From assembly GCA_013141065.1 (NCBI GenBank), contig JABFRR010000014.1, positions 1-64,000 of the forward strand: DNA of 64,000 nucleotides, given 5' to 3'. The DNA comes from Bacteriovoracaceae bacterium. Lineage in GTDB: Bacteria; Bdellovibrionota; Bacteriovoracia; Bacteriovoracales; Bacteriovoracaceae. The position numbers and the translations under genes were made by a program. This document shows, piece after piece, positions 18,319 to 26,203 of this stretch. Positions within the stretch are counted from its first letter, which is position 1, and every line of letters begins with the position of its first letter. A model generated the notes under the pieces. The model searched no databases. It saw only the letters and a list, made by a program, of their open reading frames with translations, and was not told the origin of the DNA.

Positions 18319-18945
18319 ATGTATTTACCAAAGCATTTTTCACAAACCGACTTTGATCAAGTCAGAAGCCTCGTTGAGAATAATTCTTTTGCCACCATCC
18401 TTTCTTTTACTGAAGGAACTAGGCCCTTTATCAATCATCTTCCCGTTATTTTTAATTCGAACAAAACTGACGATAAAATGATTATTGGTCACATGGCAAA
18501 GAGAAATCCACAATGGCAACATTTTAAAAAAAATCCAGATTGCACCATGATATTTCAAGGGGGACATACTTATGTTACTCCTAAGTGGTATCGCTCTGGA
18601 AGAGATGTGCCAACTTGGAATTATGCCATTGTTCACTTGCATGGAAAGATTGAAGTTGTGGAATCTTACGATGAACAGATTGAAATTTTAAAAAAACTCA
18701 CTCACTATTTTGAAAAAGACAGCCTCAATCCTTGGGAATTTTCCATGCCGCAAGACTTGGTACAAGAATCGGTTCTCACTTCTTCAATCGTTTCGTTTAA
18801 GTTTAAGATTGAATCAATTGAAGCCAAGTTCAAACTTTCTCAGAATCGATCAAAAGAGGACCAGGAAGGAATTATTGAAGGTTTAAAAGAAAGAAGTGAT
18901 GAAATGAGTAAGCTTGTTTTAAAGATGATGCAGGAGAGGCTGTGA
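18319..18945 (+). CDS. PaiB-like FMN-binding split-barrel protein
   Basis: The 208-residue protein matches the PaiB family along its length. It has MYLPKHF at the N-terminus, SFATILSF, INHLPVIF, IGHMAKRNPQW near residue 55, YVTPKWY near 90 and the signature VPTWNYAIVHLHGKIEVV near residue 100. PaiB was described as a negative regulator of sporulation and protease genes in Bacillus; the fold binds flavin and related proteins act as flavoenzymes. Its role here is unknown. Its TGA overlaps the GTG start of the next gene, an acetyltransferase; PaiB is also paired with the acetyltransferase PaiA in Bacillus, though this partner is RimJ/L-like rather than PaiA-like. Confidence 0.88.
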   Translation: MYLPKHFSQTDFDQVRSLVENNSFATILSFTEGTRPFINHLPVIFNSNKTDDKMIIGHMAKRNPQWQHFKKNPDCTMIFQGGHTYVTPKWYRSGRDVPTWNYAIVHLHGKIEVVESYDEQIEILKKLTHYFEKDSLNPWEFSMPQDLVQESVLTSSIVSFKFKIESIEAKFKLSQNRSKEDQEGIIEGLKERSDEMSKLVLKMMQERL

Positions 18946-19544
18946 GTAAGTTAGAAAGAGTTGGAAAAAAAGTTATAGTTAGACCCTATAAAAAAAGTGA
19001 TTATAAAGCTTGGAGAGAAGCTTATTTGTCTATTTCGTTAAAACCAAAAAATAAATGGGATATAACTACATCGAGAGATGAATCTAATCTTGGAAAAAGT
19101 GATTTTCTCAAAATTTTGAGTGGTCAAAAGAAAAATCGTGATGACGATTATTTTTTTGATTTTGGTATATTCTTAAAAAATGGAACTCTTGTCGGAGGAG
19201 TTTCCATAATGGATATTTCTAGACAAGTTTTTCAAAATGCTTATTTAGGTTACCGTATCTTTAATAATCATTGGGGATTAGGTTATGGAAAAGAAGGAGT
19301 GAAGCTAGCTTTAGAACTGGCCTTTAAGGAATTAAAGCTTCACAGACTAGAAGCTGGAATTGAACCTAGCAATAAACGCTCAATCTCACTTGCCAAAGCT
19401 ATTGGATTTAAGCGTGAAGGCTATAGCAAAAAGCGACTTTTCTTGAGAGGTAAATGGCTTGATATGGTTTTATTTGTCGCTAGAAGTGAAGATTTTGGTA
19501 TTGAATGGAAGCCTTTGAAACAAAAAAAAATGGTGCGATTTTAG
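18942..19544 (+). CDS. RimJ/RimL-type GNAT acetyltransferase
   Basis: GTG at 18942 overlaps the upstream stop (GTGA), so translation is coupled. The 200-residue protein has the GNAT core: YLGYRIFNNHWGLGYGKEGV near residue 105 (motif A, acetyl-CoA pyrophosphate loop) and HRLEAGIEPSNKRSISLAKAIGFKREGY near 145. The order and the RPYKKSDYKAWREAY N-terminus are those of RimJ/RimL, which acetylate N-termini of ribosomal proteins, but many relatives act on other amines. Coupling with a PaiB-like protein suggests a shared small-molecule task. Confidence 0.88.
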   Translation: MSKLERVGKKVIVRPYKKSDYKAWREAYLSISLKPKNKWDITTSRDESNLGKSDFLKILSGQKKNRDDDYFFDFGIFLKNGTLVGGVSIMDISRQVFQNAYLGYRIFNNHWGLGYGKEGVKLALELAFKELKLHRLEAGIEPSNKRSISLAKAIGFKREGYSKKRLFLRGKWLDMVLFVARSEDFGIEWKPLKQKKMVRF

Positions 19545-19636
19545 CTCTTAAGAGCGAAGTTTCATGTTTGAAATTTTTCGAGTTTACGCCAACTTAATTA
19601 GGGGCAGAATCAGTAAAATTCATTAGATTTCTCGCG

Positions 19637-19981
19637 GTGCAATTTTTAACCGCAAGAAGGAAAATAATAAAAATTGACTTAGGGTCAATTGTTGATGTAG
19701 CGTCAAGATTGAGTCCGATGCAAGCAAGAAAAGTTCTTGCCGAAATTTTTAATCATAACTCAAATCTGATTTCCTTCACGAAACATGCACGAGAGCAGAT
19801 GTGTGAGCGAGACCTGAAATCAGGTGATGTGTTGAATGTTTTAAAAGCTGGATTGATTTATAATGTACCCGAGTGTATAAATGAAAGTTTTCGCTATCGT
19901 GTGCAAACAAAAAAAATCACAGTTGTAGTAGTTTTTAAAAAACCAAACCATGTCGTAGTTGTAACGGCCTGGAGAGAGTAG
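19637..19981 (+). CDS. DUF4258 toxin-like protein
   Basis: The domain FTKHAREQMCERDLKSGDVLNVLKAG (residues about 48-73), followed by FRYRVQTKKITVVVVF and VVVVTAWRE, is a DUF4258 domain, a small RelE/MqsR-like fold. It is followed seven bases later by an MqsA-like zinc-finger/HTH protein. The pair is therefore a likely type II toxin-antitoxin module in toxin-first order, with the toxin a candidate mRNA interferase. The start is uncertain: the frame opens at GTG 19637 without a ribosome site; AGAAGGA at 19655-19661 could serve a downstream start, and ATG 19718 would remove the first 27 residues. Confidence 0.75.
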   Translation: MQFLTARRKIIKIDLGSIVDVASRLSPMQARKVLAEIFNHNSNLISFTKHAREQMCERDLKSGDVLNVLKAGLIYNVPECINESFRYRVQTKKITVVVVFKKPNHVVVVTAWRE

Positions 19982-19988
19982 AGGATTT

Positions 19989-20489
19989 ATGAATAAATGC
20001 ATAACATGTGGCTCTAAAATGACAAGAGAAGTAGAATCATCGTTTCACTACACTGACTGTGGACTTTCAAAAGTATTCCTAAAAGGCGTTGTAAATCATA
20101 AATGCACCAACCATAACTGTGGTGAAGAAGAAATCACAATTCAAAATATTGAAGAGCTTCATCAATTATTAGCAGAAAAAATTTCGTCTCAAGTTAATAA
20201 ATTAAAGCCAGAAGAAATTCGCTATTTGCGAACTCATCTTGGGTTCTCTGGTGTTGATTTTGCTGAATCGATTGGTGTTTCCCCCGAAACTGTTTCAAGA
20301 TGGGAAAAAGGAACTGTCAATATGAAGGAAGCCTCAGAACGTTTTTTGCGAGTTTTGATCCTTACAAAACTTGGTCCGTTTAGAAATTATGACAATCTTA
20401 AAGAGTATGCAAGCAAGTCGAGTAAGTCTGTATCTAGGCACTGCTTTAAATTGGACCATTCTCATTGGACTGTAGATCAAGCAGCATGA
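19989..20489 (+). CDS. MqsA-like antitoxin (zinc finger plus HTH)
   Basis: The 166-residue protein has two CxxC-type zinc pairs (CITC near residue 4, and CTNHNC near 37) forming an N-terminal zinc finger. It continues into a helix-turn-helix of the MqsA/Xre type: LRTHLGFSGVDFAESIGVSPETVSRWEKG, about residues 78-106. MqsA-type antitoxins bind their toxin with the N-domain and repress the operon with the HTH. GAGG precedes the ATG. The C-terminal 40 residues (KEYASKSSKSVSRHCFKLDHSHWTVDQAA) are longer than in MqsA and of unknown role. It lies seven bases after the DUF4258 gene. Confidence 0.8.
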   Translation: MNKCITCGSKMTREVESSFHYTDCGLSKVFLKGVVNHKCTNHNCGEEEITIQNIEELHQLLAEKISSQVNKLKPEEIRYLRTHLGFSGVDFAESIGVSPETVSRWEKGTVNMKEASERFLRVLILTKLGPFRNYDNLKEYASKSSKSVSRHCFKLDHSHWTVDQAA

Positions 20490-20588
20490 AATTTTATATT
20501 AATATTAATTTAATTGATCTTTTGACAATGTTCATCATATAAATATATAAGTCACCAACAACCTCTAACCTCAAAACAGGAGCAGTCT

Positions 20589-20645
20589 ATGAAAAACATC
20601 ATTCAATCGAAGCACTTTGACTACTCACTGCTCACCCTATTTTAA
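20589..20645 (+). CDS. Possible 18-residue leader peptide
   Basis: AGGAG sits six bases before an ATG that opens MKNIIQSKHFDYSLLTLF and stops at TAA, 58 bases before the probable start of the GNAT gene. The ribosome site is much better than that of the downstream gene. This arrangement fits a leader peptide or translational coupling element; no run of one amino acid suggests attenuation by a specific tRNA. Confidence 0.4.
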   Translation: MKNIIQSKHFDYSLLTLF

Positions 20646-20703
20646 AAATACCTTAGGTCCTTTTAGTAGTAGTCACCAACTCAATTTTTATTGGAGATCC
20701 TTA

Positions 20704-21648
20704 GTGATTACAAAATTACACATTGATGCCTTAGTTGTATCAAAAGCTGAACTCTATAGTTCAGTTGAGCATTTTAGAAATTTAGATAGAGAATTATTTA
20801 TTCACTCAATTAGGCAAGAGATAGAATCCTTAGTGGAATTGATGAGTCCTGAAGTCTGCATAAAGCGCAGTGAATTTTTTAATTTACCAGGAGTAGTGCC
20901 TAATGATTATGAAGAGCGAATTCTAAACGTGAGTGAAGGGCTGTTCATCTTGGCCGGTATTAGATTTCAGGGACTAGATGTCACTCAACCATTTGTCTCA
21001 GTGCTAGGAAATTTTAAAGACATTGACTTGATTCCATTTGATAAAATTGGAGAGTTGATTAAAGAAGAGTTTAAAGTTTTTAGACCAACATGTTTTCATG
21101 TGAGTTTCCCAGAAGAAAAAGGTATTCCTGCTCATAATTTTAAGATTGATCGTTATACTGTTATGGGAAATATTCAAGCAATTGTCGAACAAAAATTAAA
21201 ATCAATTCCAGACAAGGTAGAAATTAAAGTTTTAAATGACATGAATTTCTATGATGATTATGTCAGAGAATACGACATGCTTTATAAAAATTCTCCACAG
21301 CTAAAAAGCGAAGTGAAAATCGAAAGCCTAGAGTCTTTATTAGAGGCAGCATCTGAAAATTTATTATTTGAAGTGATCATTAATGGCAAACGAGCAGGTG
21401 TGATTGCGGGATATGTTGAAAACTATTTTGGTTTAAATCAAGTTTGCATTTTAGAAGAGTTATTATTTGAAAAATATAGAGGAAAGGGCTTTGGAGTTTA
21501 TCTACAAAAAGCCTTTGCCCAAAAAATGCATGGGCGTTTTGAAATATTGTGGGGGCACATATCGCAATTAAACCCATCATCACTAAAAACAGCTTTAAAA
21601 AATGGAAGAAAAATTACGGAAATTGAATACAGCTTTAGCCTCTTTTAA
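20704..21648 (+). CDS. GNAT-fold protein, about 315 residues
   Basis: I choose GTG 20704 (GGAG eight bases upstream); the longest open frame starts at a TTG at 20617 and overlaps the 18-codon leader ORF. The N-terminal two-thirds have no motif I recognise. The C-terminal third is GNAT-like: LLFEVIINGKRAGVIAGY, then LEELLFEKYRGKGFGVYLQKAFAQK (acetyl-CoA loop R-G-K-G-F-G) and HISQLNPSSLKTALKNGRK (motif B Asn). The substrate is unknown. It is followed by a strong hairpin terminator. Confidence 0.65.
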   Translation: MITKLHIDALVVSKAELYSSVEHFRNLDRELFIHSIRQEIESLVELMSPEVCIKRSEFFNLPGVVPNDYEERILNVSEGLFILAGIRFQGLDVTQPFVSVLGNFKDIDLIPFDKIGELIKEEFKVFRPTCFHVSFPEEKGIPAHNFKIDRYTVMGNIQAIVEQKLKSIPDKVEIKVLNDMNFYDDYVREYDMLYKNSPQLKSEVKIESLESLLEAASENLLFEVIINGKRAGVIAGYVENYFGLNQVCILEELLFEKYRGKGFGVYLQKAFAQKMHGRFEILWGHISQLNPSSLKTALKNGRKITEIEYSFSLF

Positions 21649-21668
21649 CGACTTATAAATAAACCAGT

Positions 21669-21719
21669 AAAAAAGATGTAAAAAATCACCTAGGTTTGGT
21701 GTTTCTTTACATCTTTTTT
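21669..21719 (+). terminator. Intrinsic terminator before the kdp operon
   Basis: AAAAAAGATGTAAA at the left pairs with TTTACATCTTTTTT at the right, and an inner AATCACC/GGTGTT pair extends the stem. The T-run on the right terminates the upstream GNAT gene and insulates kdpF, which starts about 40 bases later. No c-di-AMP riboswitch-like structure is evident. Confidence 0.8.
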
Positions 21720-21760
21720 ACACTCTTTTTCGTTATGCTAGCTAACAAGAGGAGAACTAT

Positions 21761-21844
21761 ATGGAGTTTATTATTGCAGGTCTGATTAGTGTCGTTGTGC
21801 TGGTGTATCTTTTTTATACTCTTTTTAATCCTGAAAAGTTTTAG
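21761..21844 (+). CDS. kdpF: KdpF, small subunit of the potassium pump
   Basis: This 27-residue membrane peptide (MEFIIAGLISVVVLVYLFYT then LFNPEKF) has one hydrophobic segment and the usual NPEKF-like C-terminus of KdpF. AGAGGAG lies just upstream of the ATG. KdpF stabilises the KdpFABC complex in the inner membrane. It precedes kdpA by eight bases, the conserved order. Confidence 0.93.
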   Translation: MEFIIAGLISVVVLVYLFYTLFNPEKF

Positions 21845-21852
21845 AGGTGAAT

Positions 21853-23523
21853 ATGAATATATTTGATTTACTACAGTTTACATTATTTTTAGTTTTATTA
21901 ATTATCACAGCCCCACCGTTAGGAAAATTTATGGCCTTGATTTATCAAGGTGAAAAGACATGGCTTCATTGGCCGTTACAGTGGTTAGAACGACTGGCCT
22001 ATAGGGTAGGTGGAGTTGATGAAAAAAAAGACATGGATTGGAAAGAATATGCCAAATCTCTAATGCTCTTTAACGTATTAGGAATTTTAGTTTTATTCTT
22101 TTTTCAGATGCTTCAAGGAAGTTTGCCTTTTAATCCGCAAAATATGCCTACCGTAAGCTGGCACTCGGCCATTAATACTGCTGTGAGTTTTGTGACAAAT
22201 ACCAATTGGCAAGGCTATTCAGGTGAAGTGACGATGAGTTATTTTACTCAAATGACTTTTTTAGCTGTTCAAAATTTCTTAAGTGCAGCCGTCGGTATTT
22301 CTGTAGCAATAGCAGTGACTCGCGGGATTACTCGTAAATCGACTAAAGGTATTGGAAATTTTTGGGCGGATCTTACTCGTTCAACTATTTATGTTTTACT
22401 ACCGCTTTCAATTATTTTTACCATCCTGCTTGTTGGTCAAGGTGTGGTTCAAACTTTCTCACCTTACTTAGACGTAATGACATTAGAAGGTGTGAAACAG
22501 ACAATTCCCATGGGGCCCGCTGCCTCTCAAGTCGCCATTAAAATGCTTGGAACAAATGGTGGTGGATTTTTTAATGCAAATGCAGCTCATCCATTTGAGA
22601 ATCCAACTGCACTATCAAATTTTCTGCAAATGTTGGCAATTTTTCTTATTCCGGCTGCACTCACATACACATATGGATCAATGACGAATGCCAGAAAGCA
22701 TGGATGGATTATTTTTGGAACAATGATGGGTTTATTCATTGTGCTCACCAGCCTTTCTTTATATTCAGAATTTCAGACTGGTATAATGGAAGGAAAAGAA
22801 ACTCGCTTTGGAATTTTCAACAGTGTTTTCTTTTCAGCTGTCACAACCTCAGCTTCTTGTGGGGCCGTAAATGCTATGCACTCGTCACTTTCTCCACTCT
22901 CAGGAGGTATTGCTATTTTTAACATGATGCTTGGAGAAATAGTTTTTGGTGGAGTTGGAGCTGGACTCTATGGAATGCTTCTCTTTATTTTACTGACAGT
23001 GTTTATGGCCGGCTTGATGGTTGGACGAACACCAGAATACCTAGGAAAGAAAATTGAAGGACGAGAAATGATGATGGTGGTTTTAGCCATCCTTGCTCCT
23101 TGTGCAGTTATTCTTGTTGGAACAGCGATCTCTTCTGTTTCATCATTTGGTCTATCTAGTTTAACGAATAAAGAGCCACATGGATTTTCTGAAATCCTTT
23201 ATGCTTTTAGTTCTGCTACTGCCAACAACGGAAGCGCCTTTGCAGGTTTAAATGCCAATGTTCCTTATTACAATATTATGTTGAGTTTGGCGATGATGGT
23301 TGGACGTTTTGCAATTATCTTACCTCTCTTAGCAGTTGCTGGAAGCTTAGCTCAAAAAAAACAATCTCCCGCTTCGTCTGGAACTTTTGAAGTGGATACA
23401 CCGTTATTTGCTGTTTTATTAGTTGGAGTGATTTTGATTGTCGGCGCTCTAACGTTTTTGCCGGCACTGACTTTAGGGCCGATCGTCGAGCACTTCCTCA
23501 TGATAAGAGGACAAACTTTTTAG
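21853..23523 (+). CDS. kdpA: Potassium-transporting ATPase channel subunit KdpA
   Basis: The 556-residue KdpA has ten to twelve membrane segments and four selectivity-filter repeats. [11 protein letters not shown] near residue 115, [20 protein letters not shown] near 230, [10 protein letters not shown] near 340 and [12 protein letters not shown] near 460 are all visible. It is the potassium-binding channel subunit of KdpFABC. The ATG at 21853 is spaced five bases from GAGG; an in-frame GTG at 21847 overlaps that site and is less likely. The gene lies eight bases after kdpF and about ten before kdpB. Confidence 0.97.
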   Translation: MNIFDLLQFTLFLVLLIITAPPLGKFMALIYQGEKTWLHWPLQWLERLAYRVGGVDEKKDMDWKEYAKSLMLFNVLGILVLFFFQMLQGSLPFNPQNMPTVSWHSAINTAVSFVTNTNWQGYSGEVTMSYFTQMTFLAVQNFLSAAVGISVAIAVTRGITRKSTKGIGNFWADLTRSTIYVLLPLSIIFTILLVGQGVVQTFSPYLDVMTLEGVKQTIPMGPAASQVAIKMLGTNGGGFFNANAAHPFENPTALSNFLQMLAIFLIPAALTYTYGSMTNARKHGWIIFGTMMGLFIVLTSLSLYSEFQTGIMEGKETRFGIFNSVFFSAVTTSASCGAVNAMHSSLSPLSGGIAIFNMMLGEIVFGGVGAGLYGMLLFILLTVFMAGLMVGRTPEYLGKKIEGREMMMVVLAILAPCAVILVGTAISSVSSFGLSSLTNKEPHGFSEILYAFSSATANNGSAFAGLNANVPYYNIMLSLAMMVGRFAIILPLLAVAGSLAQKKQSPASSGTFEVDTPLFAVLLVGVILIVGALTFLPALTLGPIVEHFLMIRGQTF

Positions 23524-23534
23524 GAGAAATGTAT

Positions 23535-25619
23535 ATGTCAGCTATAGAAAATAAATTATTTGATAGGGAGTTAATACTTCCAGCCATAAAAAATGCCTTT
23601 ATTAAACTGAACCCAAAAGTTCAGATGAGAAATCCTGTTATGTTTGTTACTTTACTTGGTGCAATTCTCACCACTATCTATGTTGTATTAGGTGTAGGAA
23701 ATGGATCAAAATCTTTTGAATTGCAGATTGCATTTTGGCTATGGTTTACAGTTTTATTTGCTAATTTTGCAGAGGCCATCGCTGAAGGAAGAGGGAAAGC
23801 GCAGGCGGCAGCATTAAGAAAATCTCGCACGACAACTTTGGGAAGACTTTTTAAAAATGGAATTGAAAGCAATGTTGCAGCCTCCGATTTAAAAAAAGAT
23901 GATCTTGTTGTCTGTGAAGCAGGAGATACTATTCCAGGTGATGGAGAGATCGTTGAAGGAATCGCCAGTGTAGATGAATCGGCAATTACCGGTGAATCGG
24001 CACCCGTTATTCGTGAGTCAGGTGGAGACAGAAGTGCAGTCACTGGCGGCACTCGAGTCATAAGCGATAGGATTGTTATTCGTATAACGGCCGAAGCTGG
24101 AAATAGTTTTTTAGATCGTATGATTGCTTTGGTTGAGGGTGCAAAAAGACAAAAGACTCCCAATGAAATTGCCTTAAGTATTGTACTTTCTGCTCTCACA
24201 ATCATTTTCCTACTGGCCGTTGTCACTTTAAAACCTTTGATGGATTACGCAAGTTCCGTTCGTGGTCAGGATTTATCAGGCATCGTCACAGTTCCAGTTT
24301 TTATTGCACTTTTAGTTTGTTTAATACCAACTACGATTGGTGGTTTATTAAGCGCAATTGGAATAAGTGGAATGGATAGACTGATTAGAAAAAATGTCAT
24401 AGCCACAAGTGGTCGCGCAGTTGAAGCGGCCGGAGATATTGATGTTCTTTTACTTGATAAAACTGGAACGATTACTTTAGGTAATCGAATGGCGTCTAGT
24501 TTTTTACCAGTTGAAGGAATCAGTGCTGAAAAATTAGCTGAAGCATCACAGCTTGCTTCACTTGCAGATGAAACAGCAGAAGGACGTTCAATCGTTGTTC
24601 TTGCCAAAGAAAAATTCTCATTACGTGCTCAGAGCATTCAGCCACATGAAGCTTCCTTCGTGCCATTTACCGCTCAAACTAGAATGAGTGGAATCGATTT
24701 CACAATCGAAGGTCAAATCAAACAAATAAGAAAAGGTGCGGCGGACTCAATTATTCAATATGTAAAAAATTTAGGTGGAAAAATACCATCTGACTTGAAT
24801 GGAATTGTCGATGGAGTCGCAAAACAAGGTTCAACTCCTTTAGTTGTAGCCGATGGAAATATAATTTTAGGAGTTGTTCAACTTAAAGATGTTGTCAAAG
24901 GTGGAATTAAAGAACGTTTTGCTGAACTCCGAAAAATGGGTATTAGAACTGTTATGATTACTGGTGATAATGCTCTCACAGCTGCTGCTATTGCAGCTGA
25001 AGCTGGAGTTGATGATTTTATGGCACAGGCCACTCCCGAAACAAAATTAAAACGGATAAGAGATGAACAAGCTAAAGGTCATCTTGTCGCGATGACAGGA
25101 GATGGAACTAATGATGCTCCGGCACTGGCACAGGCCGATGTTGGTGTAGCGATGAATACTGGAACACAAGCTGCTCGTGAAGCAGGTAATATGGTTGATC
25201 TAGATAGTAATCCAACTAAACTCATAGAAATTGTAGAAATTGGAAAACAACTTTTAATGACTCGTGGAAGTTTAACAACTTTCAGCATTGCCAATGACGT
25301 CGCAAAATATTTTGCAATTCTCCCAGCACTCTTTAGCACACTTTATATGATACAGGGAACAAGTACTGGGCCGCTTGCCGCACTTAATGTGATGGGGCTG
25401 GCTTCACCACAAAGTGCAATTTTGAGTGCTGTAATTTTTAATGCTCTCGTGATTATTGCTTTGATTCCACTAGCACTTCATGGCGTTTCCTACAGAGCAG
25501 AAAGATCTGCATTAGTATTAAGAAGAAATTTACTAATTTATGGATTAGGTGGTTTGATCATTCCATTTGTTGGGATAAAAACTATAGATCTGTTGATCAC
25601 AACTATTGGATTAATTTAA
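23535..25619 (+). CDS. kdpB: Potassium-transporting P-type ATPase KdpB
   Basis: The 694-residue catalytic subunit has the P-type ATPase motifs. [13 protein letters not shown] (TGES) is near residue 150; the phosphorylated Asp is in [13 protein letters not shown], near residue 308; [33 protein letters not shown] forms the hinge and P-domain. It hydrolyses ATP to drive potassium through KdpA at low external potassium. AGGAG lies eight bases before the ATG at 23535, better than the ATG two codons earlier. Confidence 0.97.
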   Translation: MSAIENKLFDRELILPAIKNAFIKLNPKVQMRNPVMFVTLLGAILTTIYVVLGVGNGSKSFELQIAFWLWFTVLFANFAEAIAEGRGKAQAAALRKSRTTTLGRLFKNGIESNVAASDLKKDDLVVCEAGDTIPGDGEIVEGIASVDESAITGESAPVIRESGGDRSAVTGGTRVISDRIVIRITAEAGNSFLDRMIALVEGAKRQKTPNEIALSIVLSALTIIFLLAVVTLKPLMDYASSVRGQDLSGIVTVPVFIALLVCLIPTTIGGLLSAIGISGMDRLIRKNVIATSGRAVEAAGDIDVLLLDKTGTITLGNRMASSFLPVEGISAEKLAEASQLASLADETAEGRSIVVLAKEKFSLRAQSIQPHEASFVPFTAQTRMSGIDFTIEGQIKQIRKGAADSIIQYVKNLGGKIPSDLNGIVDGVAKQGSTPLVVADGNIILGVVQLKDVVKGGIKERFAELRKMGIRTVMITGDNALTAAAIAAEAGVDDFMAQATPETKLKRIRDEQAKGHLVAMTGDGTNDAPALAQADVGVAMNTGTQAAREAGNMVDLDSNPTKLIEIVEIGKQLLMTRGSLTTFSIANDVAKYFAILPALFSTLYMIQGTSTGPLAALNVMGLASPQSAILSAVIFNALVIIALIPLALHGVSYRAERSALVLRRNLLIYGLGGLIIPFVGIKTIDLLITTIGLI

Positions 25620-25631
25620 AAGGATTATTTT

Positions 25632-26186
25632 ATGAAACACATTATCTCTTCTGTAAGAATTATGATTTTTTTTACGATTCTTTGTGGATTAGTTTATCCT
25701 CTGGCCATGACAGGATTGGCTCAAGTCTTTTTTAAAGAAAAGGCAAATGGCAGCCTGCTTTCAAAAGGAGGAGAATATATAGGGTCAGAGCTCTTGTCTC
25801 AAAAATTTGAAAAACCCGGATATTTTTGGCCACGCCCTTCTGCTGTTACATATAATCCATTACCCTCTGGAGGGACAAATCTTGGGCCAACATCAGAGGC
25901 CCTAAAAGTATTGGCCATGGATCGACGCTTGAAGCTGAAAGAAAGTCATCCCGGCTCAGGTGAGCCACCACAGCATTTAGTTTTTGCTTCTGCTAGTGGA
26001 CTAGATCCGCATATCAATATGGATTCTGCTCTTTATCAAGTTCAGCGCATATCAGCTAGCCGCTCGTTAAATCCTGATGATATTATGAATCTTATAAAGA
26101 AAAAACTTAAGTCGAGACAATTAGGTTTTTTAGGAGAAGAGACAGTCAATGTATTGGAACTGAATCTCGCTCTTGATGGAATTTAG
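25632..26186 (+). CDS. kdpC: Potassium-transporting ATPase subunit KdpC
   Basis: The 184-residue protein has one N-terminal membrane segment (MIFFTILCGLVYPLAMTGLA). The conserved KdpC blocks follow: GSELLSQKFEKPGYFWPRPSA, ASASGLDPHINMDSALYQV and the LNLALDGI-type C-terminus. KdpC assists ATP binding by KdpB in the complex. It follows kdpB by 12 bases with a good ribosome site and precedes kdpD by 17 bases. Confidence 0.96.
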   Translation: MKHIISSVRIMIFFTILCGLVYPLAMTGLAQVFFKEKANGSLLSKGGEYIGSELLSQKFEKPGYFWPRPSAVTYNPLPSGGTNLGPTSEALKVLAMDRRLKLKESHPGSGEPPQHLVFASASGLDPHINMDSALYQVQRISASRSLNPDDIMNLIKKKLKSRQLGFLGEETVNVLELNLALDGI

Positions 26187-26203
26187 AAGTTGGAGAAATT
26201 TTT

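Noticed and set aside
20617-20703. TTG start extending the GNAT protein by 29 residues
   Set aside because: It lies inside the leader ORF in another frame, has no ribosome site, and the added residues look unlike coding sequence.
21649-21760. Possible c-di-AMP or potassium-linked riboswitch before kdp
   Set aside because: The only structure is a simple terminator-like hairpin; there is no room or pattern for a ydaO-type fold.
23678-24226. Long minus-strand open frame of 182 codons inside kdpB
   Set aside because: It is antisense to a complete kdpB with all P-type ATPase motifs, has no ribosome site, and its serine/leucine-rich composition is typical of a shadow frame.
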